A stretch of 64,000 nt of DNA from Glycomyces sp. YM15. GTDB lineage: Bacteria > Actinomycetota > Actinomycetes > Mycobacteriales > Micromonosporaceae. The notes beneath the pieces are model-generated. The model had not been told where the DNA came from and ran no database searches. It saw nothing but the letters and a program-made list of their open reading frames with translations. The DNA is taken from contig NZ_JAERMK010000001.1 of assembly GCF_016918015.1 (NCBI RefSeq), positions 450,805 through 514,804 on the forward strand. Direction: 5' to 3'. A program made the position numbers and the translations under genes. This document shows positions 32,007 to 40,175 of this stretch, one piece after another; position 1 is the stretch's first letter; each line of letters opens with the position of its first letter.

Positions 32007-33845
32007 GTGAGCGTGATCGAGGCCCGAACCAGCGACATCGCCGAGCTCGGCCAGCAGCTGCGCGTCGACGCGGTGCGCGCGTCGGCCCGCGCCGGCTCCG
32101 GGCATCCCACGTCGTCGATGTCGGCGGCCGACCTCATGGCGGGCCTCCTGGCCGGGCACCTCCACTACGACTTCGAGCACCCCCACCTGCCGGGGAACGA
32201 CCGGCTGGTGTTCTCCAAGGGACACGCCTCGCCGCTGCTGTACGCGATGCTGCACGCCGCGGGCGCGATCGACGAGGAGCACCTGCTGACCTACCGCAGA
32301 CTGGGCTCCGACCTGGAGGGCCACCCGACGCCGCGCCTGCCGTGGGTGGACGTGGCCACCGGATCCCTCGGGCAGGGCCTGCCGATCGGCGTCGGGATGG
32401 CGCTCGGCGCGCGCCTCTCGGGTTCGCCCGCGCGCATCTGGGTGCTGTGCGGGGACGGCGAGATCGCGGAGGGCTCCATGTGGGAGGCGTTCGCGGCCGC
32501 CGCGGACTTCGGCCTGGGGAACCTGTGCGCGATCGTCGACGTGAACCGGCTCGGTCAGACCGGGCCCACCCGCTACGAGTGGGACACGGCGGCGTACGCG
32601 GCCCAGATCGGCGGGTTCGGCTGGCACACCATCGAGATCGACGGGCACGACCCGGGGCAGATCGACCTGGCGTACGCCGAGGTCGAGAACCAGGACAGCC
32701 CGACCGTGATCCTCGCGAAGACCCGCAAGGGCCGGGGCGTCGCGGCGGCCGAGGACAAGGAGGGCCTGCACGGCAAACCGCTCGACGAGCCGGAGAAGGC
32801 CGTCGTGGAGCTCGGCGGCGTGCGCGAGGCGCGCGTCCGCGTCAACCCGCCCCGATCGAGCGAGCCGCGGCGCTCCCAGCCGACCCGGCCGATCGCGCGG
32901 CCCTCGTTCTCGGTCGGCAGTACCGCCGCGACCAGGGACGGCTTCGGCGCGGCCCTCGAAGCGCTCGGCGACGCGAACCCCGACGTGGTGGTCGTCGACG
33001 GCGAGGTCGCCGATTCGACCCGCACGGCCGCGTTCAAGCAGGCCTTCCCGAACCGCTTCTTCGAGTGCTACATCGCCGAGCAGCAGATGATCGGCGCGGC
33101 CGTCGGCCTCCAGACGCAGGGCTGGATCCCGTACGCCTCGACGTTCGCCGCGTTCCTCACCCGCGCCCACGACTTCCTGCGCATGGCCGCGATCGGCGGC
33201 GCCGACGTGCGCGTCGTCGGCTCCCACGCGGGCGTGTCGATCGGCTCCGACGGGCCGAGCCAGATGGGACTCGAAGACCTCGCGATGTTCCGCGCCCTGT
33301 GGCGCAGCGTCGTGCTCTACCCGTGCGACGCGAACCAGTGCGCGCACCTGACCGCCACGATGGCCGACCTGCCGGGCATCAGCTACCTGCGCACCACCCG
33401 CGCCGAGACGCCCGTGATCTACCGGGGCGACGAGCTGTTCCCCGTGGGCGGCAGCCGGACCCTGGTCGGTTCTGCGTACGACCGGGCCGTGATCGTCGCG
33501 GCCGGGATCACCGTCTCCGAGAGCCTCAGTGCGGCCGAGCGCCTCGCCGACGAGGGCATCCCGGTCCGCGTCATCGACGCCTACTCGGTCAAGCCGCTCG
33601 ACGCGCCCGCGATCCGCCAGGCCGCCGCGGACACCGGGCGCGTCCTCACCGTCGAGGACCACTGGCCGGTCGGGGGCCTCGGCGACGCCGTCCTCGACGC
33701 CGTGGCCGGGCAGATCCCCGACGTGCGCTTCCGCAAGCTGGCCGTGCGCGGCATGCCCGGCTCGGCCGGGCCGAGGGAGCAGCTGGCCGCGGCCGGGATC
33801 GACGCGGCCGCGATCGTGCGGGCCACGCAGCGGCTCGTGGCCTGA
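32007..33845 (+). CDS. Transketolase, stress-island copy
   Basis: The protein has 612 residues, slightly shorter than housekeeping transketolases (about 690) and closer to the joined two-subunit type. The N-terminal half binds thiamine diphosphate: GHPTSSMSAADLM, FSKGHASPLLYA, the GDGEIAEGSMWEA motif (about 150-162) and VDVNRLGQTG. The C-terminal pyrimidine domain has EQQMIGAAVG (catalytic Glu) and SHAGVSIGSDGPSQ. It moves two-carbon units between sugar phosphates. The start is GTG behind GGAGGAG. Its promoter is SigB/SigF-type, so this is likely a stress-specific copy; the CBS gene follows 88 bases downstream. Confidence 0.93.
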   Translation: MSVIEARTSDIAELGQQLRVDAVRASARAGSGHPTSSMSAADLMAGLLAGHLHYDFEHPHLPGNDRLVFSKGHASPLLYAMLHAAGAIDEEHLLTYRRLGSDLEGHPTPRLPWVDVATGSLGQGLPIGVGMALGARLSGSPARIWVLCGDGEIAEGSMWEAFAAAADFGLGNLCAIVDVNRLGQTGPTRYEWDTAAYAAQIGGFGWHTIEIDGHDPGQIDLAYAEVENQDSPTVILAKTRKGRGVAAAEDKEGLHGKPLDEPEKAVVELGGVREARVRVNPPRSSEPRRSQPTRPIARPSFSVGSTAATRDGFGAALEALGDANPDVVVVDGEVADSTRTAAFKQAFPNRFFECYIAEQQMIGAAVGLQTQGWIPYASTFAAFLTRAHDFLRMAAIGGADVRVVGSHAGVSIGSDGPSQMGLEDLAMFRALWRSVVLYPCDANQCAHLTATMADLPGISYLRTTRAETPVIYRGDELFPVGGSRTLVGSAYDRAVIVAAGITVSESLSAAERLADEGIPVRVIDAYSVKPLDAPAIRQAAADTGRVLTVEDHWPVGGLGDAVLDAVAGQIPDVRFRKLAVRGMPGSAGPREQLAAAGIDAAAIVRATQRLVA

Positions 33846-33933
33846 GCGTGGATCGGGAACCCGGAAAACGCCGCAGGGAACAACGACGCGATCGATACTC
33901 GTGACAACGGACCAACGAATGGAGACGAACAGC

Positions 33934-34350
33934 ATGGCAACCGCACGCGACCTCATGCACACCGGATGCACCTGCATCAAGAGCAATGACACGGCCGCCA
34001 ACACGGCCCGGATGATGGCCGAGCTGGACGTCGGCTCGATGCCGATCTGCGGCGCAGAGGACGACAAGCTCCACGGCATGGTCACCGACCGGGACCTGGT
34101 CCTGCAGGTCATGGCGAAGGGCCACGACCCCGAGACCTACACGGTCGACCGGCTGCCGCAGGGCCACCTGTTCCTGGCCGACGCCAACGAGGACGTCGAC
34201 ATCACCATCGCCAAGATGAAGGAGCACCAGATCAACCGGCTGCCCGTGATCGACCAGGGCCGGCTCGTGGGCATCATCTCCATCGGGGACATCGCCCACC
34301 GCATGCCCGAATCGGTCACCGGCGACCTCGTGGGCGCCATCAAGGCCTGA
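33934..34350 (+). CDS. Tandem CBS domain protein
   Basis: The protein has 138 residues and consists of two CBS domains only: DLMHTGCTCIKSNDTAANTA with LHGMVTDRDLVLQVM, and LADANEDVDITIAKMKEHQI with LVGIISIGDIA (each split here). Such proteins bind adenine nucleotides and act as energy sensors; hypoxic-response relatives exist in mycobacteria. GGAGA before ATG 33934 supports the start. It has no own SigB-type site and is probably cotranscribed with transketolase. A very strong terminator follows. Confidence 0.9.
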   Translation: MATARDLMHTGCTCIKSNDTAANTARMMAELDVGSMPICGAEDDKLHGMVTDRDLVLQVMAKGHDPETYTVDRLPQGHLFLADANEDVDITIAKMKEHQINRLPVIDQGRLVGIISIGDIAHRMPESVTGDLVGAIKA

Positions 34351-34394
34351 CCTCGGTCGGCCCGGGAGCCACTGGGTCGCACCGTCACAGGAGG

Positions 34395-34438
34395 CGACGA
34401 CGACGCAGCGACGCCGCGGCGTCGCTGCGTTGTCGTCG
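34395..34438 (+). terminator. 44-base near-perfect palindrome terminator
   Basis: A 22-base stem with a single mismatch and almost no loop lies 45 bases after the CBS gene. It should end the transketolase-CBS transcript and insulate the hemerythrin genes. Confidence 0.8.
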
Positions 34439-34487
34439 AAGGCGTGCCGCGGGGCCGGGAGGCGGCGCGCGAACGGCGCTTCGGCGG

Positions 34488-34512
34488 GTTTCACCGGCAC
34501 CGCCCCGGGTAT
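34488..34512 (+). promoter_or_regulatory. SigB/SigF-type promoter for hemerythrin gene 1
   Basis: GTTT (34488-34491), 15 bases, GGGTAT (34507-34512), 27 bases before ATG 34540. Confidence 0.72.
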
Positions 34513-34539
34513 GCCCGAGATCTAGCCGAGGAGGCAGCC

Positions 34540-35097
34540 ATGACGCGCGAGAACAACGTGATCAAGGTGCTCACGGAGGACCACCGGAGGATGGAGGGGG
34601 TCTTCGGCGAACTCGAGTCGCGCCAGGGCCGCCCCGGCGACCGCAAGGGCCTGGCCGACCACGCCCTCGCCGAAGTGGTCCGCCAGTGGACCGCCGAGGA
34701 GCGGTACGTGTTCCCCGAGGTCCGCAGACAGATACCCGATGGCAAGGCACTGGTGCGCCACGAGATCGACGAGCACCACCGCAACGACAGCCTCATGAAG
34801 GACCTCGAAGTGTTCGGTCCCGGGCACCCGCACTTCGAAGACCGATTGCGCGAATTCATCGACGGCTACCGTCACCACGCCGAGGACGAGGAGCACAACC
34901 TCGTGCCCCGGCTCCAGGAGTCCTGCACCGAGGAGCAGCTCGAGGCGATGGGCGACAAGCTGGTGCGGGTCAGGGAGACCGCCCCGACCCGGCCGCATCC
35001 GGGAACCGCCGAAACGTTTCCGGTCGACCGCGTGCTCGAACCGGGCCCCGGGTTCATCAACCGGATCCGCGATTCGATCCGCCCCGGCGCACTGTGA
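34540..35097 (+). CDS. Hemerythrin-domain protein 1, altered iron ligand
   Basis: The protein has 185 residues. The HHE-type hemerythrin helices are visible: LTEDHRRME, HEIDEHHRNDSLMKDLE and GYRHHAEDEEHNLVPRL. Where its neighbour has RHEVAEE in helix B, this one has RQWTAEE, so the helix B histidine ligand is replaced by glutamine. It may bind one iron, another metal, or have lost redox function. The C-terminal tail (PGFINRIRDSIRPG) is shared with protein 2. GAGGAGG precedes ATG 34540. Family members bind O2, NO or sense redox state. Confidence 0.88.
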   Translation: MTRENNVIKVLTEDHRRMEGVFGELESRQGRPGDRKGLADHALAEVVRQWTAEERYVFPEVRRQIPDGKALVRHEIDEHHRNDSLMKDLEVFGPGHPHFEDRLREFIDGYRHHAEDEEHNLVPRLQESCTEEQLEAMGDKLVRVRETAPTRPHPGTAETFPVDRVLEPGPGFINRIRDSIRPGAL

Positions 35098-35152
35098 TCC
35101 GCGAACGTCCGGCCAGGCCCGGCGGGACCGGACCGGACGCGTGACGCCGCGG

Positions 35153-35177
35153 GTTTCGCCCCCGAAGGCAGGGGTAC
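35153..35177 (+). promoter_or_regulatory. SigB/SigF-type promoter for hemerythrin gene 2
   Basis: GTTT (35153-35156), 15 bases, GGGTAC (35172-35177), 29 bases before ATG 35207. Spacing and position copy those of hemerythrin gene 1. Confidence 0.72.
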
Positions 35178-35206
35178 GCAACCGGCGGACCGTACAAGGA
35201 GGACCG

Positions 35207-35785
35207 ATGCCGCACACCGAGCAGAACGCCGGGCCGAACACCGACTTGATCGACGTCATCGTCAAGGACCACCGCGAGTTCGAGGCCGCCTTCGTCGAGC
35301 TCGAAAGCCACACCGGGCACGCCATCGGCCGGAAGGATCTCGTCGACCACGTCATCGCCGAGATCATCCGCCACGAGGTCGCCGAAGAGCAGTTCATGTA
35401 CCCGGCCGCCAGGTCCCAACTCCCTGACGGCGACAAGATCGTCGACCACGAACTCGAAGAGCACGCCGAGGCCGAGGAGGTCATGAAGGACCTCGAGGGG
35501 CTGGGCCCGGAGAGCCCGCACTTCGAGCGGCTCGTCAAGCAGATGATCGAGGACGTCCGCCACCACATGGACGAGGAGGAGCGAACGCTCCTGCCGCGCC
35601 TGCGCGAGGCCTGCGACGAGGAGGAGCTGCAGGACCTCGGCCACAAGGTGCTGGCCGCCAAGGAGTTCGCGCCCACCCGCCCGCACCCGAACGCCCCCCA
35701 CCAACCGCCCGGCAACCTCATCCTGGGGCCCGGAATCGGCTTCATCGACAAGATACGGGACACACTGAGCCACCGCGAGGTCTGA
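35207..35785 (+). CDS. Hemerythrin-domain protein 2, complete ligands
   Basis: The protein has 192 residues. All expected ligand segments are present: VIVKDHREFE, IIRHEVAEEQFMYPA (His and Glu), DHELEEHAEAEEVMKDLE and VRHHMDEEERTLLPRL. A tail (GPGIGFIDKIRDTLSHREV) follows. It is a tandem paralogue of the gene at 34540 with its own SigB/SigF-type promoter, so the pair is not just a passive duplication. A di-iron centre for O2, NO or peroxide handling is likely. AAGGAGG precedes the ATG. Confidence 0.92.
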   Translation: MPHTEQNAGPNTDLIDVIVKDHREFEAAFVELESHTGHAIGRKDLVDHVIAEIIRHEVAEEQFMYPAARSQLPDGDKIVDHELEEHAEAEEVMKDLEGLGPESPHFERLVKQMIEDVRHHMDEEERTLLPRLREACDEEELQDLGHKVLAAKEFAPTRPHPNAPHQPPGNLILGPGIGFIDKIRDTLSHREV

Positions 35786-35889
35786 GCCCGGGAGCGGCCG
35801 ACACGGCGGCGAGCGACCGGACGAGCCGCCGGAGCGGCCGGCCCCAGCCCGCCGCTCCGGCGCCATAGTCTGATCTTCGGACGAACCCC

Positions 35890-36684
35890 CTAACGGGACG
35901 TCTTGTCCATGCCGTCGCGCAGATCCTCCAGCGTCCGGTGGAGCAGCCGCGAGACGTGCATCTGCGAGATGCCCACCTCCTCGGCGATCTGCGTCTGCGT
36001 CATGTCGCCGTAGTACCGCAGCGCCAGGATCTTGCGCTCCCGCTGCGGGAGCTCCTGGATGAGCGGCACGAGCGATTCGTGGTTCTCGACGAGTTCGAGC
36101 GCGGCGTCGTCCTCCCCCACCGACTCGGCGAGCGTCGCGCGCTCCCCGTCGGCGAACGGCGGCTCGTCGAGCGAGACCGCCCGGTAGGCCTGCCGCGCCT
36201 CGTAGCCCTCCTGCACTTCGGCGACCGTGGTGCCGAGGTGCTCGGCCATCTCCTCGTCCGACGGCGGACGCCCGAGGCGCTGCGACAGCTCGCCGCCCGC
36301 CTGGTTCAACGCGATCCGCAGTTCCTGCAGCCGGCGCGGGACGCGCATCGGCCAGCTCGTGTCGCGGAAGTGCCGGCGCACCTCGCCCATCACCGTGGGC
36401 ACCGCGTAGGAGAGGAAATCCGCCCCCTGGTCGGGGTCGAAGCGGTCCACTGCGTGAATGAGGCCGACCGAGGCGACCTGTACGAGGTCGTCCTTCGCGA
36501 TGCCCTTGCCCGCGAACCGCTGTGCGATGTGCTCCGCCAGAGGAAGGTGGCCGGTGACCAGCTGCTCCCGGACTTCCGCTCGGCGCGGGTCGCCCTCGTC
36601 GAGGGAGGCCAGCTCCCGGAACAGCGGCGTGAGGTGGCCGTACTCGTCCGAACCTTGCCTTCTGCCTGATCGATTGTCTGCCAT
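35890..36684 (-). CDS. SigB/SigF/SigG family sigma factor
   Basis: The protein has 264 residues, typical of group 3 sigma factors. Region 2 (KDDLVQVASVGLIHAVDRFD, FLSYAVPTVMGEVRRHFRD), region 3 (LGRPPSDEEMAEHLGTTVAE) and region 4 with the helix-turn-helix (MTQTQIAEEVGISQMHVSRL) are complete. GGAGGG before ATG 36684 fixes the start. It has a SigB/SigF-type promoter of its own and a sigma-70-type one. It is the obvious candidate to read the GTTT-N15/16-GGGTAY promoters from 28 to 36.9 kb. No RsbW/RsbV-type anti-sigma genes are adjacent. Confidence 0.95.
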   Translation of the reverse strand: MADNRSGRRQGSDEYGHLTPLFRELASLDEGDPRRAEVREQLVTGHLPLAEHIAQRFAGKGIAKDDLVQVASVGLIHAVDRFDPDQGADFLSYAVPTVMGEVRRHFRDTSWPMRVPRRLQELRIALNQAGGELSQRLGRPPSDEEMAEHLGTTVAEVQEGYEARQAYRAVSLDEPPFADGERATLAESVGEDDAALELVENHESLVPLIQELPQRERKILALRYYGDMTQTQIAEEVGISQMHVSRLLHRTLEDLRDGMDKTSR

Positions 36685-36755
36685 GCGATCGCCCTCCAGT
36701 CCGTGTGGACATCGGTTGAAGCATGTCGCCCCATCCGGGGCCCTGACGCTTCTCA

Positions 36756-36785
36756 TTGTAAGGCTGGCTGAGAGCCAAAGGCAAT
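36756..36785 (-). promoter_or_regulatory. Sigma-70-type promoter of the sigma factor gene
   Basis: Minus strand: TTGCCT (36785-36780), 18 bases, TACAAT (36761-36756), about 72 bases before the ATG. The surrounding 100 bases are noticeably AT-rich for this genome. Confidence 0.55.
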
Positions 36786-36872
36786 GATAGAAATAGTGAA
36801 TTTCGGATTTCAAGCTGCATACGGGATTCCAAGGGGCACTCATCCCAAATTTCACTGTTCTTGCCGGTTCAG

Positions 36873-36898
36873 GTACCCCGGAGCGGTCGTGCCGAAAC
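36873..36898 (-). promoter_or_regulatory. SigB/SigF-type promoter of the sigma factor gene
   Basis: Minus strand: GTTT (36898-36895), 16 bases, GGGTAC (36878-36873), about 190 bases before the ATG. It implies autoregulation. Confidence 0.65.
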
Positions 36899-36957
36899 CT
36901 CCCGATGTGCCCAGCGTCACCGCAACCAGAAAAACCGTTGGCGCATGGCCGAAACCC

Positions 36958-38721
36958 TCAGAGGCCGGTGGTCTCGCGGTACTCGCCCCACTCCTCGCGC
37001 AGGGCCCCGCAGATCTCCCCCAGCGTCGCCTCGGCGCGGGCCGCCTCCAGAATCGGCTCGATCAGGTTCGTCGAACCCTTTGCCGCCGTGACGATCGCCG
37101 CCAGCGCGCGGTCGACGGCGGCGTTGTCGCGACCGGCGCGGCGGCGGCCGAGCACGGCGTTCTGCTCGCGTTCGATGTCGCCGGAGATCCGCAGGATCTC
37201 GAGGTCGGGCGTGACGGTGTCGTGGAGCTCGGTGACGCCGACGATGTGCTTGGTGCCGTCTTCGAGCTGCTGCTGGTAGGTGAACGCGGCCTCGGCGATC
37301 TCGGCGTTGAACCAGCCGTCTTCGATGCCCTGCAGGATGCCGGAGGTGACGGGCCCGATCTCGTGGCGGGCGGCCCCGTCGGCGGAGCGTGCGGCGGCGT
37401 CGGTGCGCATGGCGTCCGTGGCGACCGCGGCGGGGTCCGTGCCGGCCTCGCCGCCGAGGGCGAGGATCTGGAGGAAGAGCTTCTCGGCCTCGGCCTCGAT
37501 CTTGTCGGTGAGGGCCTCGACGTACCAGGAGCCGCCGAGCGGGTCGGCGACGTTGAGGACGCCGGTCTCGTCGCGCAGCACCGACTGGGTGCGCAGGGCG
37601 ATCTCGGCGGACTGGTCGGTGGGGAGCGCGAGGGTCTCGTCGAGCGCGTTGGTGTGCAGGGAGTTCGTGCCGCCCATGATGGCCGCGAGGGCTTCGACCG
37701 CCGTGCGCACGACGTTGTTGTAGGGCTGCTGCGCGGTGAGGGAGACGCCGGCGGTCTGGGTGTGGAAGCGGAGCCACTGGGCGCGGTCGGTCTTGGCGCC
37801 GTAGACGTCGCGGAGCCAGCGGGCCCAGATGCGGCGGGCGGCGCGGAACTTGGCGATCTCCTCGAAGAAGTCGATGTGCGCGTCGAAGAAGAACGAGAGT
37901 CCGGGGGCGAAGCGGTCGACGTCGAGGCCGCGCGAGAGGCCGAGTTCCACATAGGAGAAGCCGTCGGCGAGGGTGAACGCGAGTTCCTGCGCGGCGGTGG
38001 ATCCGGCTTCGCGGATGTGGTAGCCGGAGACCGAGAGCGGCTTGTAGCGGGGGATGTTGTGCGAGCAGTACTCCATGAGGTCGCCGATGAGGCGCAGGTG
38101 CGGTTCGGGCGGGAACAGCCACTCCTTCTGGGCGATGTACTCCTTGTGGATGTCCGTCTGGAGCGTGCCGTCCAGTGTGGAGATGTCCACGCCCTGGCGT
38201 TCGGCGGCGGCGAGGTACATGCAGAAGATGGGGATCGCGGGCCCGGAGATGGTCATGGAAGTGGTGACGCCGCCGAGGTCGATGCCGTCGAAGAGGCGGT
38301 CCATGTCGGCGGTGGAGTCGATGGCGACGCCGCAGTGGCCGACCTCGCCGAGGGAGGCGGGCTCGTCGGAGTCGCGGCCCATGAGGGTGGGCATGTCGAA
38401 GGCGACGGAGAGGCCGCCGCCGCCGGCTTTCAGGAGCATCTTGTAGCGGGCGTTGGTCTGCTCGGCGTTGCCGAAGCCGGCGAACTGGCGGATCGTCCAG
38501 GGGCGGCCGCGGTAGCCGGTGGGGTAGAGCCCGCGGGTGAAGGGGAACTCGCCGGGCCAGCCGATGCGGGCCATGCGGGGGTCGGCGACGCCTTCGGGCG
38601 GGCCGTACGCCGGTTCGGTCTCCAGCCCCGAGAGGGTGGTGAAGTCGGCCTCGCGCTTGGCGGCCGAGGCATAGCGCTTCGCCCAGCGCTCACGGCCTTC
38701 GGCGATCGACTCAGCGTCCAC
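36958..38721 (-). CDS. Methylmalonyl-CoA mutase-family catalytic subunit
   Basis: The protein has 587 residues, covering only the acyl-CoA-binding TIM barrel of B12-dependent mutases. The usual C-terminal B12-binding domain (DxHxxG motif) is absent, so a small partner subunit encoded elsewhere is needed. Family motifs are YPTGYRGRPWTIRQFAGFG, LSVAFDMPTLMGRDSD, TTSMTISGPA and GTNSLHTNALDE. Isobutyryl-CoA mutase large subunits have a similar size and layout, so it may act on isobutyryl-, methylmalonyl- or another CoA ester. GTG 38721 is the start. A TetR-type palindrome lies 120 bases upstream. Confidence 0.9.
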   Translation of the reverse strand: MDAESIAEGRERWAKRYASAAKREADFTTLSGLETEPAYGPPEGVADPRMARIGWPGEFPFTRGLYPTGYRGRPWTIRQFAGFGNAEQTNARYKMLLKAGGGGLSVAFDMPTLMGRDSDEPASLGEVGHCGVAIDSTADMDRLFDGIDLGGVTTSMTISGPAIPIFCMYLAAAERQGVDISTLDGTLQTDIHKEYIAQKEWLFPPEPHLRLIGDLMEYCSHNIPRYKPLSVSGYHIREAGSTAAQELAFTLADGFSYVELGLSRGLDVDRFAPGLSFFFDAHIDFFEEIAKFRAARRIWARWLRDVYGAKTDRAQWLRFHTQTAGVSLTAQQPYNNVVRTAVEALAAIMGGTNSLHTNALDETLALPTDQSAEIALRTQSVLRDETGVLNVADPLGGSWYVEALTDKIEAEAEKLFLQILALGGEAGTDPAAVATDAMRTDAAARSADGAARHEIGPVTSGILQGIEDGWFNAEIAEAAFTYQQQLEDGTKHIVGVTELHDTVTPDLEILRISGDIEREQNAVLGRRRAGRDNAAVDRALAAIVTAAKGSTNLIEPILEAARAEATLGEICGALREEWGEYRETTGL

Positions 38722-38836
38722 GGTGACACCCCATTTTCGGTCGTTCCTGCCGCGCCGGCCTCGCCGTTCCCGCGGGCTCGTGGCCCGCGAACTCCGATGC
38801 GACCGCTCCGGCGAGCCTCGGTCAGGCTCAAGGCCC

Positions 38837-38858
38837 ATACTACTGAACGATCGTTCAG
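38837..38858 (-). promoter_or_regulatory. TetR-type operator overlapping a promoter
   Basis: A 16-base perfect palindrome, CTGAACGATCGTTCAG (38843-38858), touches a minus-strand -10-like TAGTAT (38842-38837). It resembles TetR-family operators controlling acyl-CoA metabolism. The 306-base gap 38722-39027 contains this site and no gene. Confidence 0.65.
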
Positions 38859-39027
38859 GTGCACAGCGGCGCGATTCCTCGGATCATCGCATGCGATACG
38901 GGGGCGTCTGCGCGAATCGGGCGCTCGGGGCCCGCTCAGTCTCGGCGAAGGTGGCGAACCGTCGCTGGGCACCGCACCAGTCTGACGGAAGGGTCCGACA
39001 TGGCGCGCAACGCGAATCGCGGTCGCG

Positions 39028-39429
39028 TCAGTCGATGTCGCGCCAGGCGCGGAAGGCCTCGAGTTCGACGGCCACGATCTGGCCGGGGTGGAAGAGTCCG
39101 GACACGATCACCACGGTCGCGGTCGGCTTGACGACGCCGAAGAACTCGCCGTGGACCCGGCCCACCGGGTCAGCGTGGGCCGGGTCGGTCACATAGAGGC
39201 GGGAGCGCACCACGTCCGAGACGCCGGCCCCGGCGTGGACCATCGCGTCCAGGGCCGTGCGGAAGGCCTCGCGGGCCTGCCCGGCGGCGTCGCCCTTCAG
39301 ATGCGGCCGCGCCTCGACATCGGCGGTGCAGGCACTCGTGACCACCAACGGCCCCACCGCGACGGCGCGCGAGTAGCCGTAGAGCTGCGCCCACGGACCG
39401 GTCTCCGGTACCCGTTCGACCAATGCCAT
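39028..39429 (-). CDS. RidA family protein
   Basis: The protein has 133 residues of the YjgF/YER057c/UK114 fold. YGYSRAVAVGPLVVTSACTA (about 17-36) and the conserved arginine segment VVRSRLYVTD (about 93-102) are visible, with the helix QAREAFRTALDAMVHAGA. RidA enzymes deaminate reactive enamine/imine intermediates made by PLP enzymes. It is the last gene of the his operon, 17 bases after priA. Confidence 0.9.
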   Translation of the reverse strand: MALVERVPETGPWAQLYGYSRAVAVGPLVVTSACTADVEARPHLKGDAAGQAREAFRTALDAMVHAGAGVSDVVRSRLYVTDPAHADPVGRVHGEFFGVVKPTATVVIVSGLFHPGQIVAVELEAFRAWRDID

Positions 39430-39446
39430 GCGCGCCTCCCCGGTGG

Positions 39447-40175
39447 TTACAGTCCCTTCAACAGGTTCAACGCCTCAGCGACCGTGAAGTTACGCTCGTA
39501 CAGCGCCGTTCCCACAATGGCACCTTCCACGCCGATGCCCGTGAGGCCGGCGAGGGCGCGCAGATCGTCGAGCGAGGAGACCCCGCCGGAGGCGATCACG
39601 GGCTTGTCGGTGGCATCGCAGACCGAGCGCAGCAGGTCCAGGTTCGGGCCCGAGAGCATCCCGTCGCTGTTCACATCTGTGACGACGTACCGCTCGCACC
39701 CGGCGCGCTCGAGGCGCTCCAGGGTCTCGAAGAGCTCGCCGCCCTCGCGGGTCCAACCGCGCGCGGCGAGGCGCCCGCCCTTGACGTCGAGGCCGATGGC
39801 GACGCGGTCGCCGTACTCGCCGCAGATGCGGTCGCACCACTCCGGGTTCTCGAGCGCGGCGGTGCCGATGTTGACGCGGCGGGCCCCGGAGTCCAAGGCG
39901 CGCTTGAGGGTCTCGTCGTCGCGGATGCCGCCGGAGATCTCCACCTGCATGTCCACCTTCGACACGACCTCGGCGAGCAGCCCGTGGTTCGTGCCGCGCC
40001 CGAAGGCCGCGTCGAGGTCCACCAGGTGCAGCCACTCGGCGCCCTGGCGCTGCCATTCGAGGGCGGCCTCGATCGGGTCGCCGTACGCTTTGCCGGAACC
40101 GGCCACGCCCTGCACGAGCTGGACGGCCTTGCCTCCGGTCACGTCGACGGCCGGAAGGAGCTGAAGTTCGGTCAT
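39447..40175 (-). CDS. priA: PriA-type phosphoribosyl isomerase (HisA/TrpF)
   Basis: The protein has 242 residues in a (beta-alpha)8 barrel. [18 protein letters not shown] holds the first catalytic Asp; [23 protein letters not shown] and [18 protein letters not shown] (second Asp) follow. In actinobacteria this enzyme isomerises both ProFAR (histidine) and phosphoribosylanthranilate (tryptophan), replacing trpF. ATG 40175 overlaps the hisH stop (ATGA). Confidence 0.95.
   Translation of the reverse strand: MTELQLLPAVDVTGGKAVQLVQGVAGSGKAYGDPIEAALEWQRQGAEWLHLVDLDAAFGRGTNHGLLAEVVSKVDMQVEISGGIRDDETLKRALDSGARRVNIGTAALENPEWCDRICGEYGDRVAIGLDVKGGRLAARGWTREGGELFETLERLERAGCERYVVTDVNSDGMLSGPNLDLLRSVCDATDKPVIASGGVSSLDDLRALAGLTGIGVEGAIVGTALYERNFTVAEALNLLKGL

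Noticed and set aside
36784-38985. A 733-codon open frame antisense to the acyl-CoA mutase gene
   Set aside because: Glycine/valine/glutamate-rich shadow of the mutase gene with no domain.
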